The translations under genes and the position numbers were made by a program. Below are positions 1-13,780 of a stretch of 64,000 nucleotides of DNA, in pieces. Every line of letters starts with the position of its first letter. The first letter of the stretch is position 1. Origin of the DNA: Vespula vulgaris. Its lineage: Eukaryota > Arthropoda > Insecta > Hymenoptera > Vespidae. The stretch spans positions 7,526,001 through 7,590,000 of the forward strand of contig NC_066589.1 in the NCBI RefSeq assembly GCF_905475345.1, written 5' to 3'. The notes below the pieces were generated by a model that made no database searches, was not told the origin of the DNA, and was given only the letters and a program-made list of their open reading frames with translations.

Positions 1-402
1 ATATATATCTTTTTTTAACAACCGAATAGATATTAGAATATTTATGTACGTGTAAAAAAAATATATATACATATATATACAAGAAATGAAAGAACAAATT
101 CAAATTCATGAACAAGAGACCTACTGACATTAGTTTGAAAGCAGCTCGTAGAAAGTCCATGTTTTCTACGATACACGCCTCTACATTTTATTTTCAGTTT
201 ATTTTATTTTATTTAATTTTGTTTGTTTGCAGCAATTTCTATCCTTTCTCTCGATTACATATGCTGCGACAAATCCCATTTTAAAATGTCGTTCTTTCAT
301 ATTGAAAAAACACGAATGAATTGAAAACGCGAATGAAAATAAAAACTTCACTACCGTCTAATATCACACTCTTTTATCAGGATCATCGTAGTAGTAGTAG
401 TG

Positions 403-433
<31 letters not shown>

Positions 434-1563
434 GGTCTCTCTTGTAAACAATACACTTACTAAGAAGGAATGAAGAGAACATCATCGTTAAAAAAATTTC
501 CAGCAAGTTTTCACGTACATTCCAACACTTAATAAGACACTACTGACTGTCACACCACACCTGATACCCAAACGCGTTGTTAAGCAGACAACGCAGAGCT
601 GAACTATTAAAAGAGACTCTCTGTCGTGAAGATCACCAGAGTACCGGCAAATTATGCATGGTATCGAATTTGAAGAGAGAGAAAAAGAGAGAGAGAGAGA
701 TGAGCAGAAAAAAGAGAGAGGAGAGAAAGGAGATAGAAGAGAAGGGGAGAAAAGAGAGTCAAAGAAAGAGAAATATAGATAAAGACAGAGAAGAGAAAGG
801 ATAGAAAAGAGAAGAAAGGAAGAATAGTAAGTTACAGTAGTCAAAAAAAAAGGAAAAGAAAAGAAAAGAAAAGAAAAGAAAAATTGTTTAAAAGCAAGAA
901 GGAAACAACAAGTTTTCGTGCGTTTCGTGCAACCGTGATTACACAGAACCCAGGAGGAGCCCAGGCTACAGCGACTGCCCGTGAAAAGACCTCGACACAC
1001 TTTATTCCTGATGTGCTAGCTTGCTTGCTTGCTTGCTTGCTTATTCGCTCGCTCTCTCTTTATTTACTCTTCCTCCTTTTCTCTGTGGAAACGCCATCCC
1101 TAACACGACTATCAAGGGAAAGTGTTCATTGCTGTGTTGCTATTACTACTACTCTTGTTCTTGCTATTGCCATTGCTTTCTTGCTCTTGATGTTCCTACT
1201 ACACTACTACTACACTACTACACTACTATTATTATACCACCACCATCACTACTACTACTACTACTACTATTCTACTTCATCGGCTTTCGATTATTCGTTA
1301 CGGCTACACACACCTTGGAATGCACTATCTTGTTGCTCTTGATTCTTTCATTTCTTTTTTTTTTGTCGTTTTCTTTTCCTTTTGCTTCTCTTCCTTGCAT
1401 GATCGACGACGATATTATTTTAATCTATTATTTCTAATGTAAGTGGATTGGTGGAAGATCATTGGTAGTCTTGTTTCTTTCTTTTTGTTTCTCATCGATT
1501 ACTTCGTAAATTTATTGGAATTATATATAATGTTCATTCATTACACACACACGCGCGCACACA

Positions 1564-1594
<31 letters not shown>

Positions 1595-2001
1595 CCTCTC
1601 TTTCTTTTTCTGCAACATTTGCCAACGTGATTATTGTGTCACAGATTCTCTAATGCATACAATATACACTTTATATGGAATTCATCAATGTACAAACTGT
1701 TTATACTCGCAACAGTATGTGAGGGGGAGGGACACTTTTTCTTTCTTTCTTTTTTTTTTTCTTTATAAGTATTATATAACTTGCTGTCCATACTAGAAAC
1801 AATGAGAATCGAGAATGAATAGCTGTCCGTTTGTTAGATGTTAAAAACAATGGAAAGTTTTCTTTGTTATTCTTGTCTAATCGGCGTTAATTACACTCAT
1901 CCGTTTTTCTTCAAAATATTATTTTATATTAGCTTAAAATTATCTTACTAGTAACACAGCATATATATATATAATATATATAATATATATAATATAAGAT
2001 A

Positions 2002-2032
<31 letters not shown>

Positions 2033-3003
2033 ACGCGCTATGCAATACGATAGTATTTTGTTGTTGTTGTTGTTGTTGTATACATATACCTTCTTGTGTC
2101 TCTTCATTGTTTGTTTACACTAAACTGTATTTTTTTTTGTTTCCCATCATCGCTTCCTCTTTGTCTTGTTAAAACTATATTATTGTTAAAATCGATGAAT
2201 TGTTACATTATTATTTAGAAATAAAATAAATCGAAATACACATTATAATATATCTATTAACAAATGTACAAAAGTTCCTTGCACTTCGGAATTTTTAGTA
2301 GTATATTGTGCTGTCGGTCTGTGTACGATACACTTTAATCGCTTAATAGATATTTCAATCGCTTATTTATGATGAACAATCAAGATCACATATCATTTGT
2401 TAAATACAGAGCGGTGTTTAACAATATGTACGTCAACATTCCATCATTTTTTCCTGTCAAACTTTCACATAAATATAATTAATAATTGTTAATTAATAGA
2501 TAAATGGAATTATTGTTCCTATATCTTTTAACAATTTTTATATGAAAAATGCGTACTTTCTCTCTCTCTCTCTCTTTCTTTCTGTTCCTGTTTCTCTCGA
2601 TTATTATTCATATGTTATACAACATCATGTAACAACGGAATCTAGATTAATAAACAGATTTACCGAATGTATCGGTACAAGATGAAATTCTAGTATTATT
2701 TTGGTCAATATATTTAATATCAATGGAAAACGATGCGCTCTGTTTAGTTAATAATTCATCAAACAATATCTTTTGTACATTGACATGTTTTGAGGCTACA
2801 TTTTCTTTTTTCTTCTTTTTTCGTCTTTCTTTTTGTTTTTTTTTCTTTTTTTTTAAATTTTACATATAAAATTGGACTATTACGTAAAACAATATTTTTC
2901 AATGAAGTTTACGAACAAAGAAAGTAATATATACCTACATACCTCAAGTTTACTAATACTCAAATTTGCACGATTCATTTTTTTAATCATTTTTCTTCTT
3001 CTT

Positions 3004-3038
<35 letters not shown>

Positions 3039-3073
3039 ATGTATATATATATATATATATTCAATCAATTCTA
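1..3073 (-). other. 3' flank and probable long 3' UTR of the SAFB-like gene
   Basis: This stretch lies downstream of the SAFB-like stop codon. It is AT-rich and low in complexity, with a GTA run (388-433), GA-rich and AAAAG-rich tracts (about 670-880), CTA repeats (about 1140-1270), CT runs and AT runs (1960-2030, 3004-3060). The open frames in it (for example 488-1000 minus and 884-1437 plus) are made of simple sequence and show no domain, so I do not call them genes. Part of it is likely the 3' UTR, but I cannot place the cleavage site. Confidence 0.4.
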
Positions 3074-6000
3074 TCAGTATTTCCTCATACTAGACATAGA
3101 TGATTTATATGGATCAAATCGATCATATGAAGTAGCTGTTCCCGGTGCTGTTAATCCCATGGATTGTATGGGGCCACTTGGATAAGTTGGTGGCACAGGA
3201 TGACGTAAAGTATTACCTATACTGCTCGAATTGCTCCATCTATATGTGTGAGAATGATCATTTATTTATAATACTTAGCAAATAAAATGAAAAAAAAGGA
3301 GAGAAAAGAAAAAAAAAAATTCTTCACACACATAAATGTAAAATAATTATTTTAATATACCTGTTGACACTGTCTGATGATCTAGAACTCCAACCCGATG
3401 GTTCGTTACGTGGATCCCGTGTGCCACTACTTGGGACAGAATTAAATGATTTTGTAGATGGTGGAACTGAATGCCATCCACTTGGTGTTTTATTGCTTTC
3501 TATATAACGGCTATCACCTATAAAAATATAAAATTTAACATTAACTATCTCATACGTTAAATAATCATAACATTCTCGTGATATATCTAATCGTTTTTTA
3601 ATAAATTGTAATGATCTTTCTTTCTTTTTTTTTTATTATATATTATGCCAAAAAAATAATAAATTCAAAATAATGTCTAAAGAATATTGAGTATGCTTTA
3701 TAATAAAAAATTAATTTCATTGTAAAAGAGTTTCATCATATAAGATTAATTAATTTTATATATTTGTTTAAAATATTTTTTCTTAATTCAAAGTAGGTTC
3801 AACTAACTACAATAAAACCCAATGAGAAGTCGGAAATTATAATTTTTATTAATAAAGCATACATTTTTTATATAGTGTATAGAAATACATAAATATGTCT
3901 TTTGCGTTTGTTATTCGATTTTCAATATCAAAAGAATCAACTGATTTATATATATTTATATATATATATTTGTGTATATATATATATAATATATAATATA
4001 TTCACGCTATATATGATAAAGTAATACAAATAAACTAGAAACATAAAGCACTCTTGTTAAAACGAAGACAGAGAAATAATTTCATTGCTACATACAAGGA
4101 CAAACATGGAATTATTCATTTGTTTGTTTGTTGTTGTATTTTTTTTCAGATAAGAGAATAAAGATAATATTATAAAGTAGATAAAAGTTATTATCTTGAA
4201 TTAATAATTATACATACAACAAAGCAGTGTACATCGTTTTAGTTAAATTTTTATAACATGACTGTTCTTTTCATTTTCTACATGTTATTTCAATTCATAA
4301 TAATTATTATGGTACATTACTTTATTCTCAATAATATTAGATCAGTCTAATAATTATAATTGTTAATGTCGATTATCGATATAGACCTAGTAACATAACG
4401 TTCTTTTTAATAAGTAAACAGACGTAGAGTTTATTACTTTGGAATTTGTTAAAAATTAGGCACTGAAAAATAATACTACTTGTTCGTTCTATTATAAATA
4501 AGAAAAAAAATGTAGACTATATATAAAATATAATTGTATTTAATAAGAAAATGGGATAAAAAAGTCGAATAGTAAAAGATAATAAAAAGACATTTTTCTA
4601 GGGGGAAAATAAAAGAGGAAGAAGAAAAGGAAAAAAATAGTATTAAAAAATTAAAAAGAAAACCAGTCTTATTCTATCGGATATTGCATTTTCCAAATAT
4701 GATTGGTATAGTTTCTCCAAAGTTATTGAATAATAATAATGATGATGATGATGATGATGATGATAATAATAATCATTATATATTTTCAATATACGATTTG
4801 AAATTTTTTATATGAATTTATATAAATCACAAAAGTGTCAAAATATTATAATATTTTTCGAAATAATCCTAACATGCACACACACACACACACACACATA
4901 TATGTATGTATATGTATATATTTATTTATTTATTTATTTATTTATTTATCAAAAACACGTGATCATTATTCAAAAAGAAAACTATGATTAGATTATGTAT
5001 TACGATTTACGTATATCTTTCATATAAATATTAAGAAATTAATAAACTCTATCCACCCAAATATTTGTGCATGCTACTTAAACGAAAAGAAAATAACTTA
5101 TTATATAAATCGTAAGAAATTATTAATACTATTGATAAAATAAAAAGAACAAAAAAAAAACCATATTATAATAGATCAATGAAATATGATTCTATACAAG
5201 TTTAGTATATGCGCGATGTGTGCAGCAAATTAAAGACATTTTTCGAGTATATACTCTTTATAATACTTACGGGGTGCACTCGAGCTCGGTGGTTTGAAGC
5301 TTTCACTATAACGCGTATGACTATCCCTAGAATTTCTATGCGACTCTGGTTCAGATCGTCGTACCTCGCGTTCTCGAGTATATGTTGTAGTACTGGGTCG
5401 TTCGTATCTAACACTATTTAAAGAAAATTAATTAGAAATCAGATGTGTATAAAAAAAATATATATATAAAATATATTATTTTAATGATACATTATAAGCG
5501 ATATGTAACTTTACTACATACATTCATTTATAATAATTAATCGATCGAACAAGTTGAAATTACCTTTCTTTGACTTGTCGTGGATCGATAGACGAGGATG
5601 TTGCAGAAAGAGATTCACGACGTACGATTACTTCTCTTCCACGTGATACATCAGAAAACGTTTCTGGACGACTACTTCTTGATGTAAATTCGCTACTGCG
5701 TTTGAATTCTTTCTTTAATCCCATGTCTTGCGTAGATCTGTGATACGATACACAACAAATTTCATATATAAAATTTAATTTTTTTTTTTTTTTTTTTTTT
5801 TCTTTTCTTTTCTTTATTTTCCCTCAAGCTATTTCACAATACGATAAAATATCATCAATCGGATTTAATTAATTACCTGCTCGATTCGTAACGTGTAGGT
5901 GGTGATGGATCTAATCGTCTATCCGAAACACGATCTATGATCTCAGTTCGTCTATCACTCACTCGATCTGGACTGTGTCTTCTGCTATGTTCCGTAGTCA

Positions 6001-8352
6001 TTCGTTTCCTTTCTGGTTCTACGTATAAATCTCTAGGATCCCTTCTATCACTAGATGATCTCTTAATCGAGGGAGGCGGAGGAGCACGTCTACTTTCTTC
6101 TAAACGCATTTGTTGTCTCTTTAACTCCAATCTCTCGCGTTCCAATTTCTCCCTTTCCAATTTCTGACGTTCTCGTTCCAAACGAAGCAATTCTGCTTTT
6201 TCTTGTTCTATCCTTTCTCTCTCTCTTCTTAATTTCTCACGTTCCCTTTCCAATCGTGCTGCTTCCTCTCTCTGTCTACGTTCAATTTCTCGTTGTCTCT
6301 CCATATCCTCACGTCGTCTTCTTTCCTCCTCTCGCAACATTCTTTCACGTTCACGTAATCTCTGTCTCTCACGCTCCTCCTGTAATCGTAAGGTGCTGTC
6401 GTATCGATGTTCGTCTTTCTGTCTTACAATTATTATATTTTTAACGCAGGTACTACATATTATTTTGATATGTTAAGATATATATGTCATATGTATTACA
6501 AAAAAATAATAATAAAATAAGATGAAAAAAAAAGAAGAAAAACAGGAGGAAAGATGATCATATCCACCTTTTTAGGGGGAAAAAAAAAAGATTGAAACGA
6601 ATCATCTCAGTAAATTTTACCAACCCTTATTTTTGCAAAAGTAAGTACATCATCTCGTCTACGGCGTTCTCGACTACGCGAACGACTGTACGAACGATGA
6701 TGATCCCACGAACGAATTCGTTTATCTTCTCGTCGACCTCTTTCACTTTCTGGTTTCTTGCTGGTAGATTTTGTTGATCGAGAATCAGATTCCTTGGAGA
6801 TCTCTTCCTTTTTATCCACTGGCTCAATTTTCTTAGCATCGATATTTTCATTTTTTTCGTCGTTCTTTTTTGCTGTATATATCCCCATAAAAATGTTTCA
6901 TTATTAAAGCACAGAAAATTATAAATATTATATACAATATGTATGTTGTATCGCGATATTTGATATCACAAAGAAAACCAACCTTGTTCGGGTCCTTTTT
7001 CTTCACTCTCCTTCTTTGCTTCCTTTTCTTTTCTCTCGTTGGTTTCATGATTATCTTTTGCCTTATCCTTTTCTTCTTTCTTTTCTGATTTTCCATTTGC
7101 TGCATCGCGTTTGCGCATATGACTTTGTTGAGAATCTCCTTTGGCCTACAATCAGACAATATATCATCATTTACCTATGTAATCTTATAAATTAGAAAAC
7201 ATTTAAATATTTCTATTCGTTATTACCTTCTCAACGGATATCACTCGACCGTGCAATTCAGTTCGATGCAAGTGTTGTATACATTTTGCAGCATCTTCAC
7301 TGGTAGACATAGTAACGTATCCATAACATCTTGCACCGGGAGTTCTAGCATTGGTAACCACTTTGGCACCTATCACCTTCCCATATTTTGAAAAGATTTG
7401 CTTCAAATCAGTAGCCCGTGTACTCGATGATAATCCAGACACCCACAAATTCCTGCTACTTGCATTAACAGGATTGATTTGAGTAGTCTTCTTATCTGTA
7501 AATTATATATAAATTATTTATATGCGATCAGTTTATGGCAATAGTAATTGAATACACGTTTCTGAATATATGTACTCAATTTAATTTAATATTTCTTATG
7601 GAATATAAAACAACGTACCTTTATCTTCTCTCTTCTGACTCTTGCTGCTGGACTCCACACTGAAAATACATGATCATGTTTTGTAAAATGTCTAGACAAA
7701 TATCTTATTGGGTTAAACATAAAGATTAAATAACTATCATTATATCTGAGGCTTAATAAGTACCTCTGTAACTATGTTAAGCACATAAATTTGGCTAGCA
7801 ACCTTTTTTATATATATCGTATAACAGTCTGCATATAATTTTCTTTTTTCTTTCACCTTTTATACACCAGTATTACTCGGTTTACTTAAGTAGTGCATGC
7901 ATTTTCACTGTTTTTATCCATATATTCATCGTGTTTTTTGTGTACGATGATCGTATATCCATATAGGAATAGTCCACGCCATTTATCCCTCTATATCTCC
8001 AGAGCGGAAGCCCCTCCTTCATAGTTCTTCTCAGAGCACATATCTTGTCATGATGTAAACGAGTTTTTTTTTATTTTATTTTTTTATTTTATTTAAACAC
8101 TTACGCGATCTAAAGTGGGTAGTGTCTTTGGAGTAAATCGTGTGATTGCTTCTCGGTACACTAGTATTTAACTGCATTCTGCCAAGTAGAATTAATCATA
8201 ATATACTAAATGTTCTTGTTACGATGCACGATGAAACTGTGGTCTCTTTAGAAAGAAATATCTTCGTTGAACCAAAAACGTAGCACTTGATATTTCTTTT
8301 TTTTTCTTTATTTTTTTTTTAATTTTATTTTTTTATTTTTTGTTATTTATTC

Positions 8353-8394
<42 letters not shown>

Positions 8395-11300
8395 ATAAAT
8401 GTCAGAATACGTAACACTTATAAAAGAATCGCGGTTGGTACGATTTTCTAAGTTTGCTAGCCAAGTTCTCGACTTCTTAACATACTTTTCAGAGTTAAGA
8501 ATTACAGCCTAAGTACAGAAGTTATATAGAATAACTTGATATTCGATTGAAAAAAGGGAAAAAGTGATCTTGCGTATGACCATGACGAAGCATTTTATCT
8601 TGGGGATCCCATTGTCCAACAGTATTTTATCCTGATGGTACTGTATGTGGCAGAAGAACATCACTAGCAGAGAGTCGTGTAATATTTCGTTGTCGAACCA
8701 CTGTGAACCACTTAGCTATGAGAGACCAACCTCTTGCTTCCATCGCCACCATCCTGCTTGTTCTTCATCCCGACGTTTGCACCAGACGTTGTCCCTTCCT
8801 TGTTGCTGGCACCAGCTTCTGCTCTACCGCTCCCTTTAGAGTCTCCCTTCTTGTTCTCTTCCATTTTCTTCTTCTCACCTCCATCTGCAGAGACAATCAA
8901 GGTAGCATAGTCACTTTCTGCCAAGCCTGATTCTTCTCCCTCCCTAACACTCCTGTTTAATGGCTCGTGCTCTCGATCAGGAACTTTCCTGAGCACTATA
9001 AGATTTCGCAGTGAATAATGATGAGGCTTGCACGGACTGCAAACTCATTCTCCAATGGCAGTGTTCCACAGTGAACCTAAGCTTTTTTTGGGGGGGTCAG
9101 AGGTAGAGACATAAAGCTACCTTCGTACCTCCGTATATATATATATATATATACATATATATAAAATCTCGATTTGAAGCCTGAATCAAGAAGAGAAACT
9201 AGAAAGGGGGAAGCAGCATTGCAGAGTACAGTAGATAGACACCAAGAAGTGCTCATTGTTTAAAATCTATTTGACTTTATGAATATAAAGTGATTCCTGC
9301 AATATCAAATTCTTGCACAGGGGGAAATGTATTCGAGCATATGTAATATCAATCCTGCTTAGAGTTGCGGTAAGTCCATGTGTGATGAATCAAAAATAGT
9401 GAGTTCAATCATATGCTGATTAATATCACATTAATTGTGATATATATATATATAAGACATTTCCAAGTTGAGATACACATAAATCTTCTTGTATCCACAA
9501 TGTGTTTTGATGATCCAACGATGCTCTATGCGGCAGGCATAATTAATGTAACGGTATATCAAATTCTAGTGTTAACTAACTTAAAAACTAGCGCTTATGG
9601 AATATACGGCAGTCTTATGTAAGCCTGGCAGTGGCTGCACGTAAGTGATACGAAGTACTTTCGTCCTGCTTGAAACCTTTTGAAGCACAATGCGTGCTAT
9701 AGTTTGTAGAGATATCTGCTCCATCCACTTGACGAAGATCACTTCCTGTTGTACGTTGGAGTTCAGCTTGCGTAACTCGTGGACCAAGCGAAGGTTGTAC
9801 AAAAGGTACAACGTGATGAAGAATACCAACGCTGCCCCAATTCTGGATTGATGTGCTGTTACACGTTGAAACTTGAACATGTTCCGTAGGTCTTGATGCC
9901 GCCGTAGATTTGAGCAATTTACTCAGGACCATGGTTAAAGTTACTACTATCTCTAATTTCTCTAATTCTGTATATACCTAAGCTATAACTAACATAAAAT
10001 TAACATTTAACTTACCTTTATGTCTATCATGGGATTCTGTCTGTAAATGAGAAACATTTCATGTAAGTTCATTACTATATTACGAGATGTAATACTTTCT
10101 ACTTTAGAATAAAATGATGTAATAAATTCAAACAAACTACCTCCTCGGCAAGGAGATTTTCTTCATCTTCTCCAATAGTTAAATTAATAGAATCTTCATT
10201 ATCCATTCCATTGGCTTCTACAGCACCTGTAGTCGAAGACTGATTTGATGTAGGTGTCTTCTCAGTTTCAGTTTTCTTCTCACAAGTTTGTCCACTCTCA
10301 GTTGGAATTTTATTTACAGTTGTTGTTTTTGTTTCTTGTTTGACTTCTCCTTCTTTTGGAGGATTATCAGAAACATCATTTGAAGTATCCTATGATATTG
10401 AAAATATTTTTAAATATTACATATGGGAATATGTAGATAAAATGTAATGTAGAGATATAGATTCATTTCTTTTATTGAAATTAAATAAAAATTTAACGTT
10501 AGATTGGCAACCAAGTTCGTGACCTTCAAATTTTTTCGAACAAAATAATTTATTCAAATTTAACATATAACGATTTTTAATCAACATATGCACCATTTGA
10601 TTCTACAATCTTTTGTCATTTCTCTGTCAATTTCATGATAAATTTTCCGGCAACTTGGAAACAAAATAAATGATAAAAGTTTTTGAATAAACTGAATAAA
10701 ATTTTTACTTCTTCCACCGTTGTCGTAAATCGTTTCCCGGCCAAGGAATGTAACGACCGGAAGAGGTAGTAGTCGCTTGGAACTATGAGCCGTACGATAG
10801 ATAAATTAGACGTTTCCACTTCAATTCTCTGATTTTTTCCAATGTTCGATTTGCCACGTATGGATAGATGTTGCTTGGCGCAGGATAACTTCGTAAGGGT
10901 TGACGGAACAAATTTTTTCGTTATTGAGCCTAGACACGATCAAGCTGAGACGAGTAGAGCTCTACGTCAACACTTCGATTATTTTCGATTAGTTTGAATA
11001 ACATCCCCCACCCGGCCACCATCAAACGCACAACATGACCTTTGATGAAGACTAGGCTTCGGAGTTGATAATAGTGTTTGCTTAGATCGTAGTCACGTAG
11101 TTTGAACGACGACGAATTATCCAGTATAATCCACTTTTTATCAAGTGAAAATCCGGTTAAGGAAGGATTTTTTATGGTACCGTTGGAGCAGTTCTCACAC
11201 TGCATCCATCCGTTTAATCTGTTGAGATCTTGTTAAATCACGAAGTATCCATTTACCGAGTTTCACGCTAAAACTAACAGCGCGTAAAATTTTTTCGAAG

Positions 11301-13093
11301 AGAATTTTTTTCGTATAAGAATATTTGTTGTGCATGGCCAACACATACGCGTGGTTAAAAATGATTTTTGTTAATCGTTTCCAATATGGCGTCATTATTC
11401 ACCTCTTTAGGTCGAACGAAGCATGGTTTATCTTTTAACATAGCTTTCATAGAATTTTTTAAATCTTTTTTTTTACACACGTTGCTTTCAACGTCTCGTA
11501 TCCAAGGTCCTGACAAATAATTATGTCTCGTTTCGCTAATGGAATGGCCCGATTGGAATTTGTTAAGTAAACGTTCGCGAATCTTCATTTTATTAGTGTT
11601 CACTTTTTTAAATAAATAAATACAACAGAATGATAGAAAATAATAAAATTTTTATGTGAAAATAATCGTAAATTTACAGACTTTCGAAAGACGTATCGAC
11701 GAACAAGATCCACTTAACCAATAAATTTATTACGGATTAAAGAAAGAAAGTATAACAAAAGAAATCATGAACTTAGTTGCCAACCTAGTAAGTAAAAATT
11801 TAACAAGATTCTTACCTCTTTCTTATTAATAATAAGATTTTCTTCGGGTGAAAGTTTTGGCTTTAACTTTGCTTTTGACTCATTAGCATCTTGCGTATCT
11901 ATATTTTCTTTTTTTATTTGTTCTACATTTTCTTCTTTTTGATTTTCAGATGATTCCAGAGTATCATCTTGATTAGGTACTCCTGTGACTATGAAGCAAT
12001 TTTTTTCAATGATACAAATTTATTAAACTATACCATATATAGACGCTTGTATTAATATTTTTATACAAGAATCGTATATAAATTTGAACGAAGAAAATTC
12101 AAAACGAATTATAAAAAGCAAGTAATTAATTATATACCACTGTTTTTCCGTGGACTGGTCTTGCAGACTCCACCACAAGGCACAATGAGATATTCCTCTG
12201 GATTTTCTCCATCGTCAGATATAGCCTAGACAATATTTTATTTATAATAATCATGTTGTATCTGTGTTATCTATAAAATACCATTTATTAATACTTTGTC
12301 TTTACATAACTCAAAATATTACATAATATATTTCAAATATTTCATACTTAAAATTATATAGAATCATTGATTATTTCCTTATAATTTATTTTCAGATAAG
12401 GAAAAACCTATTTTGCTCTTAAATCAAAATATGGTAATACTATTGATATATTCTGATGAAATATACGTATATATCAAAACTAATTAGTAATTAGTCTTTT
12501 TAAAGCTGGGCTATATAAAACGTATATATATGTATACAAAACTTATACATATATCACATAAAATCTTTATGTGGTATATTGATACTATACAAGATATCTA
12601 TGTAAAGGGTAACATATGTTAATGCGTAGAACGAAAAAAAAAATGTTAGTCATTAAAAATTATTTTTATCATTGAATTGAGTTTCATTTAGTATTTCTTG
12701 ATAAATAAAAAAAAAAAAAAGGAAAAGAAATAAAGAATCCTGAAAATAATTTAATATAATTGGCATATTTTCTACGCAAACGTTAAAATAAAAACTTCAT
12801 TACGTTTTGCGTTTATGCCCAGATACACATTACGTTGTGAATAATCTGAATAGAATCAATAGGGTTAAAATGGCCGACGGCACACATGATGCTATGAAAA
12901 AAAAATGTTACAAAGTAGTAAAATGTAATATTTTCCGCAATAAAACCGAGAATGAAATCATTTGAAATACCTTAGAAAGACGTTCAAGAAGTGCTGCTTT
13001 GTTTCCCGTTTTATCTAAACCACGTCGTTCTAATTCTGTTTTAAGATCTATAACACGAAGCTCGGTCAACTTCTTTCCTTCTACATCGGCCAT
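3074..13093 (-). CDS. SAFB: Scaffold attachment factor B-like SAP/RRM nuclear protein
   Basis: Fifteen exons read in one frame: 13093-12971, 12225-12138, 11988-11816, 10389-10141, 10040-10016, 8995-8731, 7659-7619, 7495-7227, 7145-6983, 6872-6625, 6418-5877, 5737-5564, 5413-5271, 3517-3361, 3239-3074 (2826 nt, 941 aa). Exon 1 holds a SAP DNA-binding domain (residues about 8-41, LTELRVIDLKTELERRGLDK). An acidic Glu/Lys-rich stretch follows, then one RRM at about 337-411 with RNP2 NLWVSGL and RNP1 RCYGYVTM. After that come a Lys/Glu linker, an SR-type segment, a long Arg/Glu coiled coil encoded by the 542-nt exon, and a Ser/Arg/Gly tail. This order is that of vertebrate SAFB/SLTM and fly Saf-B, which bind scaffold DNA and RNA and act in transcription and splicing. 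Intron 3 carries a mariner remnant. A possible extra exon lies at 9967-9677. The assignment is firm; SAFB versus SLTM cannot be separated by eye. Confidence 0.93.
9677..9967 (-). other. Candidate cassette exon of the SAFB-like gene
   Basis: Between exons 5 and 6 a block of higher GC content stays open in the frame set by exon 5. A pyrimidine/TATACAG acceptor ends just before it and an AAAG|GTTTCA donor follows. Both junctions are phase 1 and the length (291 nt, 97 codons) is divisible by three, so the exon could be included or skipped without breaking the frame. Inclusion would give a 1038-aa protein. The encoded peptide is Ser/Thr/Gln-rich with no domain I recognise. The same frame runs on to a stop at 9615, so an alternative 3' end is also possible. 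This is inference from splice signals only. Confidence 0.4.
10502..11785 (-). mobile_element. Degenerate mariner (Tc1/mariner) transposon with both terminal repeats
   Basis: The ends are inverted copies: GATTGGCAACCAAGTTCGTG at the left, and GGTTGGCAACTAAGTTCATG on the minus strand at the right. Each is flanked by TA (10500-10501 and 11786-11787), the duplicated mariner target. The 1284-bp length is the normal mariner size. The coding strand is minus, the same as the host gene, in whose intron 3 it sits. The terminal sequence resembles the mellifera group of mariners as I remember it; the subfamily is uncertain. Confidence 0.88.
10600..11603 (-). pseudogene. Mariner transposase remnant
   Basis: Pieces of transposase lie in order but in different frames. 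There is an N-terminal helix-turn-helix region (11603-11355), a segment ending KLGKWILRDLTRSQQ (about 11270-11210), a KKWIILDN segment at the place of the first catalytic Asp (about 11130), and SDYYLFRSLHSLAGKRF with the third Asp (about 10770-10720). Several frameshifts and stops separate them. The region expected to give the HQDNARPH block around the second Asp reads roughly LRQATSIH, so that residue is lost. The copy cannot make an active enzyme. It could still contribute a cryptic splice or regulatory site in the host intron. Confidence 0.85.
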
Positions 13094-13780
13094 TACACCG
13101 GTAGAAAAATTCTTCTCTCTTTCGTCAAAGTAGATAGAACAATTGGTATACGTAAAGGTACGTAACGATCAAACGATTTTCATATGATCGTATTACAATT
13201 TTTTATCGTAATTGATAAAATGTAACTTTTTTTTACAAAAAAATTATACGACTATACACTACGCAACGACTGTAACGCACTTAGTTCACAAACATCCATC
13301 GTAATGGCCAACATCCCTACTAAAAGGGAAGCAACCGGAAGTCGTTCCATAAAATAAGTGTTACCAACTGTAACAATTTGACTGTAAAAAGTCACTATCG
13401 ATCAATTTTCTTGTCGAGAGTTTTAGCATTATCGAGGATGTTTCGATTGTCGAGATATTTTACACACGATTCTTTTTTTGTTTGTCTTTTTTTTTTACGA
13501 TCACGAAAAAATGTTTAAAAAATACTACGTATTTAAAATTAATGAAGAAATTTGTAAAATCTTTGAATATTGTTGAAAACTGTAATACTTCTAATGTGTA
13601 CAATCCAATTGTAATGATCAATCATTTTTATTTCCTCTCTCAAAGTAATAATAAAACTGTTTTAACTTTTATTTTTTATAAATCACGTATACATATAAAG
13701 ATTATAGAAAGACAAAAGTAATTCTGTAATATATTTGAAAAAGGCATCTTGCACAAATATTTTTTATATATTTCTGCCTT
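13094..13780. other. Spacer between SAFB-like and tektin-1 genes; SAFB-like promoter region
   Basis: The SAFB-like start codon faces the tektin-1 3' end across about 690 bp. The part nearest SAFB (13100-13400) is less AT-rich and contains CCGGAAGT at 13335-13342, a good match to an ETS/GABP site, about 245 bp upstream of the start. The rest is AT-rich; a 79-codon open frame at 13482-13721 has no recognisable content. I see no other gene. Confidence 0.4.

Noticed and set aside
488..1437. Several 100-170-codon frames on both strands
   Set aside because: Built from CT/GA and CTA repeats (poly-Ser/Phe/Leu/Tyr); typical artefacts of simple sequence.
4740..4950. Possible CRISPR-like or satellite array
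   Set aside because: Only short GAT, CA and TTTA microsatellites without spacers; eukaryotic context.
9581..9880. 99-codon minus-strand frame MFKFQRVTAHQ...
   Set aside because: Shifted frame of the candidate cassette-exon block; it is not in phase with exon 5 of the SAFB-like gene.
13482..13721. 79-codon plus-strand frame upstream of the SAFB-like gene
   Set aside because: AT-rich, Lys/Asn/Ile-biased, no recognisable motif and antisense to the tektin-1 3' flank.
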